64,000 nt of DNA, taken from assembly GCA_024275895.1 (NCBI GenBank), contig JAJRYE010000016.1, forward strand, positions 1 through 64,000, in the 5' to 3' direction. The translations under genes and the position numbers were made by a program. Positions 56,950 through 64,000 of the stretch are shown one piece after another (position 1 is the stretch's first letter; each line of letters opens with the position of its first letter). Below the pieces are notes generated by a model. That model had not been told where the DNA came from. It saw nothing but the letters and a program-made list of their open reading frames with translations, and made no database searches. This DNA is from Alphaproteobacteria bacterium (GTDB taxonomy: Bacteria > Pseudomonadota > Alphaproteobacteria > Rhizobiales > BM303).

Positions 56950-58074
56950 CTATTTGCGCGCTACAGGTTCAATGCGCAATATTTTTCCGTTGGCGGCATC
57001 GGTCAGAAGATAGACAAAGCCGTCCGGACCCTGGCGCACATCGCGGATGCGCGCCTTGAGCCCCTTGAGCAGACGCTCTTCGGCGACAACCTTTTCTCCC
57101 TTCAGGCTCAGGCGCACCAGCAGCCGGTATTTGAGCGCTCCGACCAGCAGATTGCCCTTCCATCCGGGGAATTTGTCGCCGGTGTAAAACGCCATTCCCG
57201 AAGGCGCAATTGAAGGGTCCCAGTAATATAGCGGCTGTTCCATGCCTGATTTATGTGTGCCCTCGCCAATTTTAAGCCCTGAATAATGCACACCGTAGGC
57301 AATCACCGGCCAGCCATAGTTGCGGCCTGCCTCAATGATGTTGATCTCATCGCCGCCTCTGGCGCCATGTTCGTGAATCCACAGCTTTCCCGTTTGCGGA
57401 TGCAGGGTGGCCCCTTGCGGATTGCGGTGCCCGTAGGTGAAAATTTCCGGGCGAAAGGGCGGCTTGCCAACAAACGGGTTATCTTCAGGAACAGCGCCGT
57501 TTTTATCAATCCGGATCACCTGGCCGCGATTAACGCTGCGGTCCTGCGCCCTTTCACGCTCACCGCGATCACCAATGGTGATATAAAGCAAACCATCACG
57601 CGCAATCACGATACGCGAACCAAAATGCCGCCCGCTCTGACTTTTGGGCCATTGGCGGAAAATAATTTTTACCTTTTCAAGACGGCCATCCCGTAACTCG
57701 GCCCTTGCCACCGCCGTCCCAAAGCCGCCTTTTCCTGCCTCCGTAAACGAAAAAAAGATTGTCCGGCCGGAGGCAAAATCCGGGTCAACCACGACATCAA
57801 GCAACCCGCCCTGTCCGCCATAGGCAATAACGGGAAGCCCTTTTACCGGGGGTGATATTTTGCCGCTCCTTGAGACAATGCGCAGCCGCCCCGGTTTTTC
57901 CGTTACCAGCATACGTCCGTCGGGCAGCCAGGCCATGGACCAGGGAAACTTCAGCCCCTGCGCAATGGTTACAGCGCGCAGATGATAAAGCTCGCTGGAA
58001 AAAGATTGCCCGCCAGCCGGGGCAACAAAACCAAAAAACACGAGAACGGGTAAAATCAAATACACGCGGGCCAT
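56950..58074 (-). CDS. PQQ-dependent aldose sugar dehydrogenase, YliI-like
   Basis: 374 residues, exported (signal peptide VYLILPVLVFFGFVAPAGG/Q). Six-bladed propeller signatures: FPWSMAWLPDGRMLVTEKPG, GGQGGLLDVVVDPDF, the RHFGSRIVIARDGLLYITIG loop, TYGHRNPQGATLHP and WIHEHGARGGDEIN. Soluble glucose dehydrogenase (GSDH) family; periplasmic oxidation of aldoses with PQQ. No PQQ synthesis genes in view. ATG 58074 has AAGGA 9 nt upstream. Confidence 0.92.
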   Translation of the reverse strand: MARVYLILPVLVFFGFVAPAGGQSFSSELYHLRAVTIAQGLKFPWSMAWLPDGRMLVTEKPGRLRIVSRSGKISPPVKGLPVIAYGGQGGLLDVVVDPDFASGRTIFFSFTEAGKGGFGTAVARAELRDGRLEKVKIIFRQWPKSQSGRHFGSRIVIARDGLLYITIGDRGERERAQDRSVNRGQVIRIDKNGAVPEDNPFVGKPPFRPEIFTYGHRNPQGATLHPQTGKLWIHEHGARGGDEINIIEAGRNYGWPVIAYGVHYSGLKIGEGTHKSGMEQPLYYWDPSIAPSGMAFYTGDKFPGWKGNLLVGALKYRLLVRLSLKGEKVVAEERLLKGLKARIRDVRQGPDGFVYLLTDAANGKILRIEPVARK

Positions 58075-58151
58075 TTGCAAATATCCTTCCGGTTGCGTCC
58101 TGATTGGCGTGGTATTTTAGCGCGAAGCAAGAGATCGGGAAATCAGATAAC

Positions 58152-58754
58152 TCAAGAGTGATACGCCCCTTGCAGAATATGCAGCAGCAGCAGGGTTTTC
58201 ATATCAACAATCTCGCCACGCCCGATAAGCGCCATTGCCGCTTCAAACGGCATTTCTACCACCTCGATATCCTCGCCCTCATGCGCCAGTCCGCCGCCTG
58301 CGCCGGGCCGGGCCGGGCCGATCTCGGCGATGAAAAGATAAAGCTGCTCGGTGAGTGCGCCGGGTGATGAAAAGCAATGGCCATGCGAGATGAGCCTGAG
58401 CGCCTCATATCCGGCCTCTTCGAGGATCTCGCGCCGGGCGCAATTCTCGGGCGTCTCACCGGTGTCGATGATCCCGGCGCAGCACTCCCAGAGCCGTCCA
58501 TGATGGCCGGCAACATAGGCGGGAAAGCGAAACTGGCGGATCAGCACAACCGTGTTTTCCACCGGGTTATAAGGCAAGACAGCCGCCGCCGAGCCATTGT
58601 CGCGATATTCCCAGTTGACACGCTGAATCTCCCCGTCGCGCCGTCTCTGGTCATATTGCGCCCGATAGCATCGCGACCAGCCCTTGAAAACCAGATCGTT
58701 TTTGATGATGCGGATTTCCGGCTCGTCCTCGTTGTTCTCGCCCCTGCCGCTCAT
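58152..58754 (-). CDS. Nudix hydrolase, NudF/ADP-ribose pyrophosphatase-like
   Basis: 200 residues. VVLIRQFRFPAYV, WECCAGIIDTGETPENCARR continuing EILEEAGYE gives the Nudix box, and SSPGALTEQLYLFIAE is typical of the NudF/NudK group that cleaves ADP-ribose or sugar nucleotides. It overlaps the transaminase gene by 4 bp, so both are cotranscribed. Confidence 0.88.
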   Translation of the reverse strand: MSGRGENNEDEPEIRIIKNDLVFKGWSRCYRAQYDQRRRDGEIQRVNWEYRDNGSAAAVLPYNPVENTVVLIRQFRFPAYVAGHHGRLWECCAGIIDTGETPENCARREILEEAGYEALRLISHGHCFSSPGALTEQLYLFIAEIGPARPGAGGGLAHEGEDIEVVEMPFEAAMALIGRGEIVDMKTLLLLHILQGAYHS

Positions 58755-60133
58755 ACCCGTAAATTCTTTTTCGCGACATGCACCTCGGTTGCCTCAAGCG
58801 CCGCTTGGATACCGTCAAACAGGGCGTCCACCTCCTCCCGTGTTATGATCAGTGGCGGGCAGATCGCCAGTGTATCGCCAATGGCGCGCACGATCACCCC
58901 GTTTGCCTCGCCTGCCTTTGCGCAAGCTGCCCCGACAAGATGTTGCGGCTCGAATGCGCGTTTCGAGGCCTTGTCCGCCACAAGCTCCACCCCGCCAACC
59001 AGTCCCGCGCCGCGCGCCTCACCCACCAGCGGGTGATCTTCCAGCGCTTTTAAGCGGCTTTGAAACAGCGGCGTAAGGGCGCGCACATGAGCCGGGATGT
59101 CCTCGCGCTCGTAAATCTCGATCGCTTTGAGCGCCGTAGCTGCCGCCACCGGATGGCCGGTATAGGTATAACCATGGCCAAACCCGCCCAGCTTGCGCGA
59201 TTGATCCAGCATCGCCTGATACATATCTTCGGGCACGGTCAGCCCGCCCATGGGCACATAGCCTGATGTGAGCGCCTTGGCGAAAGAGATGCTGTCGGGG
59301 GTAAAATCATAAGTCTCGCAGCCAAACCAGTCTCCCAGACGCCCAAAGCCGCAAATCACCTCATCGGAGATCATATAGACATCATATTTGCGGCATACCT
59401 GCTGGATTTTGGCAAAATACGTCGCCGGCGGCACAATAACCCCGCCCGCCCCCATGATCGGCTCGGCGATAAAGGCCGCCACCGTTTCGGGGCCTTCTTG
59501 CAAAATCATATCTTCAAGATTTGCCGCCAGACGGGTGGCAAATTCCTCCTCCGTCTCGCCATCTTGCGCAAAGCGGTAATGATGCGGGCAATCAGTGTGC
59601 AAAATGCGCTCTATCGGCAGGTCAAAGTCATTCTGCACGATCGGCAGCCCGGTCAGGCTGGCGCTTGCTACCGTGACACCGTGATAGGCCTTTTGCCGCG
59701 AGATAATTTTTTTCTTCTCCGGCTTGCCTCTCGCATTATTGAAATACCACAGCAGCTTGATCTGGGTGTCATTGGCTTCCGAGCCCGAATTGGTGAAAAA
59801 AATCTTCGAGGCCGGGGCAGGGGAAAGCTCCTTGATCTTCTCCGCCAGCTCAATCGCCATATCATGGCTCTTGCCGCCAAAAAGATGGGTAAAGGCCAGC
59901 TTGCCCATCTGCGCCGAGGCCGCCTCCACAAGCTCTTCATTGCCATAGCCCAGCGCCGTGCACCACAGCCCCGCCATGCCCTCAATATAGCGCTTGCCCT
60001 GATCATCCCAGACATAAACCCCTTTCCCCCGCTCCAGAACCATCGGCCCCGTGTCGCGGAACGTGGCCAGATTGGTGTAAGGGTGGATCAGGGTTTCGAC
60101 ATCGCGCGAGGCGGCATTGCTCAATTTGCTCAT
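58751..60133 (-). CDS. Class III omega-aminotransferase
   Basis: 460-residue PLP enzyme. GMAGLWCTALGYGNEELVEA near the N-terminus, FFTNSGSEANDTQIKLLWYF, DEVICGFGRLGDWFGCE, and the PLP Lys in DSISFAKALTSGYVPMGGL. Close in pattern to beta-alanine/pyruvate or putrescine/taurine-type omega-transaminases. Substrate not fixed. Confidence 0.93.
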   Translation of the reverse strand: MSKLSNAASRDVETLIHPYTNLATFRDTGPMVLERGKGVYVWDDQGKRYIEGMAGLWCTALGYGNEELVEAASAQMGKLAFTHLFGGKSHDMAIELAEKIKELSPAPASKIFFTNSGSEANDTQIKLLWYFNNARGKPEKKKIISRQKAYHGVTVASASLTGLPIVQNDFDLPIERILHTDCPHHYRFAQDGETEEEFATRLAANLEDMILQEGPETVAAFIAEPIMGAGGVIVPPATYFAKIQQVCRKYDVYMISDEVICGFGRLGDWFGCETYDFTPDSISFAKALTSGYVPMGGLTVPEDMYQAMLDQSRKLGGFGHGYTYTGHPVAAATALKAIEIYEREDIPAHVRALTPLFQSRLKALEDHPLVGEARGAGLVGGVELVADKASKRAFEPQHLVGAACAKAGEANGVIVRAIGDTLAICPPLIITREEVDALFDGIQAALEATEVHVAKKNLRV

Positions 60134-60169
60134 TTGCTTCTCGTTGTTACTTGAATTGGCTTGGCGCAG

Positions 60170-61633
60170 TTAGGCAAAATCGGGCGGCGGTGTAAAGCCG
60201 CCATTTAGTTCCTCAATCATCTTCGCCGCTTCAATCGGCGTCAGATCCTCCTGACAGGGGCCGAGGATTTGAACCCCCACCGGCAAACCTTCAGGCGAAA
60301 GCCCCGCGGGTGCTACGGTGGCGGGCAGATGCGCGCCGGTCGCCAGCGCCGCCCAGTGCATCAGATCGCCGTAAGGGCGCGGCCGGCCACCCACCGTAAT
60401 CTGCCGCGCCCAGAAGTTCGGGTCCTGCTCATGCGCAAAGGCGCTCACATTGGCGGGCGGGCACAAGAGCACATCGTAATTTGCAAAAAACCGCGCCCAG
60501 ATTGCCTTGATATGTTCGCGCTGCTCAACCAGCGCCAGCGATTGCGTGTAAGAGAGCGCCGCCCCGCGCGCCTGCATGGCGGCGTGGGTCTTGTCACTCT
60601 CATCAAGCTCACCGGCGCGCCGTATCAGACTGGCGCGGATTTTGGCTGGAAAATCAGAGGTCATCAGCGCATGCATGAGCAGGGCGTAATTTTCAAACAC
60701 CTGCGCGAAATCAAGCTCGGGCCGGGCATTAAAGTCAACTCTCGCGCCCGCATCGCGCAGGGTTTCGCCGCATTGTGTTACCGCTTGTGCAATATGCGCA
60801 TCCACCGGCGAGAATTCATCATCCGCCCACACCGCCACCCGCAAATCCTTCGGCGTCTTTGCCCGTGCTGGCGGCAAGTGCAGCGAAAACGCCCGCTCGC
60901 CGGGCTTTGGCGCGGCCAGAACTTGCAAAATCAGCTCCAGATCCTGGCCCGAGCGCGCCAGCGGGCCGATCACGGTTAAATCCGCCTGCATCAATGTACC
61001 GGGTTTGCCCGGAATATGGCCGCGCGAGGAGACCAGCCCGAAGCTGGGTTTGTGGCCAAACAGGCCGCAAAAATGCGCCGGCAGCCGGATCGAACCGCCA
61101 ATATCCGAGCCGATATCAGCCCCCGCCAGCCCGGCGCTGACCGCCGCCGCCGCGCCGCCCGATGAGCCTCCCGGCGTGCGTTCAAGGTCCCATGGATTAT
61201 TGCTGGTGCCGTAAATGGCGTTAAACGCCTGCCAGTCGCCGCTCATATAGGGCGTGTTGGATTTGGCCAGAATGATCGCCCCGGCGGCCCGCAATCTGGC
61301 GACACTCACCGCATCAGTTGCCGGAATATGGCCCCTGTATTCCGGCGCGCCGCTGGTGGTGAGCAGGTCTTTGGTCTCCAGCGCGTCCTTGATGGTCATG
61401 GGCAGCCCGTGCAGGGGGCCGGGCTTCTCGCCCCTTGCCCGCGCCGCATCCGCCGCGCGCGCCTGCGTCAGGGCATTATCAAAATCCCGCGCCGCCAGCG
61501 CATTTATGCGCGGGTTATGTTTTTCAATCCGGTCAATGAAAAGCTGCGTTAATTTTGCAGATGTCAGCCCCCCTTCCTCCATGAGGGCAAGGAGCCTGTG
61601 GGCGGGCGCAAAGGCAATATCGGAATCACGCAT
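60170..61633 (-). CDS. Amidase-signature family amidase
   Basis: 487 residues. Ser-cisSer-Lys triad in GLPMTIKDALETKDLLTTSG (Lys), RTPGGSSGGAAAAVSAGLAG and GSDIGGSIRLPAHFCGLFGH. GatA-like fold but no GatB/GatC nearby, so it is a stand-alone amidase. Substrate unknown. ATG 61633 follows a TTG one codon upstream; the ribosome site is weak. It is preceded by the MBL gene across an AT-rich palindromic gap. Confidence 0.92.
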   Translation of the reverse strand: MRDSDIAFAPAHRLLALMEEGGLTSAKLTQLFIDRIEKHNPRINALAARDFDNALTQARAADAARARGEKPGPLHGLPMTIKDALETKDLLTTSGAPEYRGHIPATDAVSVARLRAAGAIILAKSNTPYMSGDWQAFNAIYGTSNNPWDLERTPGGSSGGAAAAVSAGLAGADIGSDIGGSIRLPAHFCGLFGHKPSFGLVSSRGHIPGKPGTLMQADLTVIGPLARSGQDLELILQVLAAPKPGERAFSLHLPPARAKTPKDLRVAVWADDEFSPVDAHIAQAVTQCGETLRDAGARVDFNARPELDFAQVFENYALLMHALMTSDFPAKIRASLIRRAGELDESDKTHAAMQARGAALSYTQSLALVEQREHIKAIWARFFANYDVLLCPPANVSAFAHEQDPNFWARQITVGGRPRPYGDLMHWAALATGAHLPATVAPAGLSPEGLPVGVQILGPCQEDLTPIEAAKMIEELNGGFTPPPDFA

Positions 61634-61641
61634 CAATCTTG

Positions 61642-61670
61642 AACTTTCAAAGTTTATAACAGGATAAACT
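61642..61670. repeat. Nested AT-rich palindromes between amidase and MBL genes
   Basis: AACTTT-C-AAAGTT (61642-61654) overlaps AGTTTAT (61651-61657) / ATAAACT (61664-61670). They span the MBL stop and the amidase leader. Could be an operator or weak terminator. Confidence 0.5.
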
Positions 61671-62547
61671 CATCCTGCGTCACTGAGGCATAGCCCGCAA
61701 TCCCCTTTTCGATCAAGTGTTCCAGATGCGCCTGAACCGAAAGCCCGGCGGCGAAAACAAGCCGCGGGTCGATATCCCTGTAGAGCTGCGCCACCATGTC
61801 CGCAATGCTCCGGTCCCCGGCCTTCAGCCGCTCGACAATGGCCGCCTCGCGCATCCGGCGATGGGCGATAAGGGCGCGGGTCAGGGTTTTGGGCCGTTTT
61901 ACCTGCCCGCCATGGGCCGGCCAGTAGATATCGTCATCGCGCTCCAGAAGCTTTTCAAGCGCGGTGAAATAATCCCCCATATGGCCCCATGGCGGCGCGA
62001 TCACGCTGGTTGACCAGCCCATGACATGATCACCGGTAAAAAGCGCTTTTTCTTCTGCCAGACAAAAACACAGATGATTCGAAATATGCCCCGGTGTGTG
62101 AACCGCCTCCAGCGTCCAGCCACTGCCTGCAATCTCCTGCCCGTCTTTCAGGGCAAAATCAGGGGTGAAATCCTTGTCCCCGCCATCGTCGAGCTGCGGG
62201 CCTGCTGTCTTTATGACCGGATGGGGCCCAAAGGCATAAGTCGGCGCGCCGCTGATCGTCTTGAGCCTTGCTGCGCCCGGCGAGTGATCGCGGTGGGTAT
62301 GGGTGAGAAAAATATGCGAAATGCGTTCATCCCCCAGCCCCTGAAGCAAAGCTCTGATATGCGCCTCATCCACCGGACCCGGATCAATGACCGCCACCTC
62401 GCCGCGCCCGATGATATAACTGTTGGTGCCCTTGAAGGTAAAAGGACCCGGATTCTTCACCGTGATGCGGCGGATCAGTGGCGAGAACTGGTAAATCTTG
62501 CCATACTCACATTCAAAATTGCGGGTGAATGGAATTTTATCGGCCAT
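61654..62547 (-). CDS. MBL-fold metallohydrolase, LACTB2-like
   Basis: 297 residues. HIFLTHTHRDHSPGAARLK is the zinc-binding HxHxDH, followed by EAVHTPGHISNHLCF and LFTGDHVMGWS; the C-terminal 70 residues form a winged-helix region as in LACTB2/endoribonuclease-like proteins. May be a thioesterase or single-strand RNase; substrate not predicted. Confidence 0.9.
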   Translation of the reverse strand: MADKIPFTRNFECEYGKIYQFSPLIRRITVKNPGPFTFKGTNSYIIGRGEVAVIDPGPVDEAHIRALLQGLGDERISHIFLTHTHRDHSPGAARLKTISGAPTYAFGPHPVIKTAGPQLDDGGDKDFTPDFALKDGQEIAGSGWTLEAVHTPGHISNHLCFCLAEEKALFTGDHVMGWSTSVIAPPWGHMGDYFTALEKLLERDDDIYWPAHGGQVKRPKTLTRALIAHRRMREAAIVERLKAGDRSIADMVAQLYRDIDPRLVFAAGLSVQAHLEHLIEKGIAGYASVTQDEFILL

Positions 62548-62556
62548 AGGAATACC

Positions 62557-62588
62557 TTGTTCAGCTTCGCGTTAGGCATTATAGAGGT
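62557..62588 (+). promoter_or_regulatory. bioY promoter with a partial BioR-like box
   Basis: TTGTTC (62557-62562), 17-nt spacer, TATAGA (62580-62585). TTATAGAGGT at 62579-62588 matches 7 of 10 bases of the BioR site TTATAGATAA; half the palindrome is intact. BioR represses biotin genes in many alphaproteobacteria. Confidence 0.4.
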
Positions 62589-62629
62589 CTGACGAGATGA
62601 ATCGACAAGCATAAAAAGGCAAAATCCCG

Positions 62630-63202
62630 ATGACACGTGCTGCAACCCACCTGCCCGTTTTCCACACGCTCTGGCCCGCGCTTGAGGCTTCCGCGCTGCG
62701 AAAAGGTCTTCTTGTTGTTGCAGGAGCGGCCCTGCTTGCCATTTCCGCCAAGATCCAGATCCCGTTTTACCCCGTCCCCCTCACGATGCAGCCCCTTGTC
62801 GTGGTTCTGATCGGGGCGGTTATGGGGATGCGTCTGGGCGCGGCCACGGTGCTGCTTTATCTGGCCGAGGGTGCTATGGGCCTGCCGGTCTTCGCCGGTC
62901 CTGTCGCGGGCATGGCCTATCTGAGCGGCCCCACGGCGGGTTTCTTGCTCGGCTTTGTGCTTGCCGCCGCCGCCGCCGGATATCTTGCTGAACGCGGCTG
63001 GGACCGCAATCCGCTGAGCACTTTTGTATTGATGGTGTTCGCTGCGGCGCTGATCTATGTCCCGGGCCTGCTCTGGCTCGGCACCTTGTTTGGCGCCGAA
63101 ACAGCGATTGCGAAAGGCTTCTTGCCCTTCATTTTCGGCGATCTTCTCAAAATCGCCCTCGCCACCGCGATCCTGCCCCTGTTGTGGAAATATATCCGCT
63201 AG
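62630..63202 (+). CDS. bioY: Biotin transporter substrate-binding subunit BioY
   Basis: 190 residues with about six membrane helices. AKIQIPFYPVPLTMQPLVVV, LYLAEGAMGLPVFAG, LSGPTAGFLLGFVLAAAAAG and LPFIFGDLLKIALATAI are the BioY marks. It binds biotin alone or with ECF ATPase subunits, which are not next to it. Confidence 0.94.
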   Translation: MTRAATHLPVFHTLWPALEASALRKGLLVVAGAALLAISAKIQIPFYPVPLTMQPLVVVLIGAVMGMRLGAATVLLYLAEGAMGLPVFAGPVAGMAYLSGPTAGFLLGFVLAAAAAGYLAERGWDRNPLSTFVLMVFAAALIYVPGLLWLGTLFGAETAIAKGFLPFIFGDLLKIALATAILPLLWKYIR

Positions 63203-63220
63203 GGATACCCTGCAAGTCTC

Positions 63221-64000
63221 ATGAACTGCGCGCTTGAAATTCTTCAAAGCCGCTTCGGGTATCATAAATTTCGCCAGCATCAGAGCGCCATCATTGCCGC
63301 AGTGCTGGAAGGGCGCGATGTTCTGGCGCTCATGCCCACGGGGGGTGGCAAATCCTTGTGCTACCAGATCCCCGCCCTCATCCGCGACGGGGCAGGGGTG
63401 ATCATCTCGCCGCTCATCGCCCTGATGCATGATCAGGTCGCGGCGATGCGGCTGCTTGGCATCCGCGCCGCTTATCTCAACTCCACGCTCGATTTTGCCA
63501 CCGTTCGCGAAACCGAAGCCGCACTGCTGGAGGGAGAGCTCGACCTGCTTTACATCGCCCCCGAACGTCTGGCCAATGAGCGCACGCTTGATCTGCTGGA
63601 CAGAAGCAAAATTGCCCTTTTCGCCATTGACGAAGCCCATTGTGTCTCGCACTGGGGCCATGATTTCCGCCCTGAATACAAGCGACTTTCCTTTCTGCAT
63701 GAGCGCTACGGCGCCGTCCCGCGCATCGCCCTCACCGCCACCGCCGATGGTCCCACGCGGCGCGAGATCATCTCCGAACTGGCGCTTGAAAACGCCGATC
63801 AGTTCATCGCCTCCTTTGACCGCCCCAATATCTGCTACACCATCGCGCAAGGGGCGGGCGGGCGCGAGGCGTTGTGGAAATTCCTTGCCCGCGAACATGA
63901 AGAGGATGCGGGCATCGTCTATTGCCTGTCGCGCAAGAAGGTGGAGGATATCGCCCGCTGGCTGACAAACAAGGGCCGCACTGCCTTGCCCTATCACGCC
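63221..64000 (+). CDS. recQ: ATP-dependent DNA helicase RecQ, 3' end outside window
   Basis: The frame runs 260 codons to the edge without a stop. N-terminal helicase motifs: FGYHKFRQHQSAIIAAVLEG, Walker A MPTGGGKSLCYQIPAL, PLIALMHDQV, Walker B FAIDEAHCVSHWGHDFRPEY, LTATAD and FDRPNICYTI, then the start of the second RecA domain (GIVYCLSRKKVEDIA). Family length is about 600 residues. The start ATG 63221 has only a weak ribosome site. Confidence 0.95.
   Translation, partial: MNCALEILQSRFGYHKFRQHQSAIIAAVLEGRDVLALMPTGGGKSLCYQIPALIRDGAGVIISPLIALMHDQVAAMRLLGIRAAYLNSTLDFATVRETEAALLEGELDLLYIAPERLANERTLDLLDRSKIALFAIDEAHCVSHWGHDFRPEYKRLSFLHERYGAVPRIALTATADGPTRREIISELALENADQFIASFDRPNICYTIAQGAGGREALWKFLAREHEEDAGIVYCLSRKKVEDIARWLTNKGRTALPYHA

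Noticed and set aside
62579-63997. Open frame spanning bioY and recQ on the minus strand
   Set aside because: Antisense of two recognised genes, with no domain of its own.

Overview
The window is chromosomal core DNA from an alphaproteobacterium of moderately high GC. I base this on split F0 ATP-synthase genes (b and b' subunits next to atpI), a CcrM-type GANTC methylase behind rnhB, a NadQ-type NAD regulator, the cluster mutY / dciA / dsbA-like / smc, and the group pdxH / J-domain protein / fabI / phosphatase / aroC. The last grouping is most like Hyphomicrobiales (Rhizobiales), but I cannot fix the order from sequence alone. Both edges cut genes: thrC on the left (minus strand) and recQ on the right (plus strand). 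I see no rRNA, tRNA, CRISPR array, prophage, transposase or integrase.

Layout. 1-5.4 kb: thrC, a secreted IalB-like protein, and a translationally coupled DUF1127 / EamA / EamA operon facing a LysR regulator. 5.6-8.2 kb: F0 ATP synthase operon (atpI-B-E-b'-b) with a clear sigma70 promoter. 8.3-14.1 kb: smc, dsbA-like, dciA, and a divergent mutY with an in-frame stop codon. 14.1-21.5 kb: ispB, rnhB, ccrM, ppdK and a CtrA-box-headed cell-wall hydrolase. 21.6-32.6 kb: a long minus-strand block with nadABC, a lipase-like lipoprotein, a DUF2339 membrane protein, nadQ, a tyrosine-phosphatase-like protein, an HD hydrolase, tag and ygfZ. 32.7-38.9 kb: pyrC, acuI, small hypotheticals, DUF3179, Nudix, SRAP and GNAT. 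38.9-45.2 kb: SDR / HDAC-like / xseB / dxs / tlyA / FAD oxidoreductase. 45.3-53.7 kb: bacteriohemerythrin, SDRs, pdxH, J-domain protein, fabI, aroC, cytochrome c and tsaC. 53.7-64 kb: acyl-CoA dehydrogenase, phosphatase, sugar dehydrogenase, Nudix, transaminase, amidase, MBL hydrolase, bioY and recQ.

How the genes connect. The nadA promoter carries two related 19-bp palindromes 62 bp apart, and the probable repressor gene nadQ lies about 4 kb upstream on the same strand, so a whole NAD control circuit is in view. ccrM sits behind a near-perfect CtrA motif. The cell-wall hydrolase has a perfect CtrA box plus a GANTC site overlapping its -10, which points to cell-cycle control. The most unusual non-coding signals are a 20-22-bp element found three times directly after TAG stop codons, always in the sense direction, and a 23-bp perfect inverted repeat downstream of one of those copies.

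Nothing here is an obvious defence island or new multi-gene system. The interest lies in regulation, one broken repair gene and several uncharacterised conserved genes.
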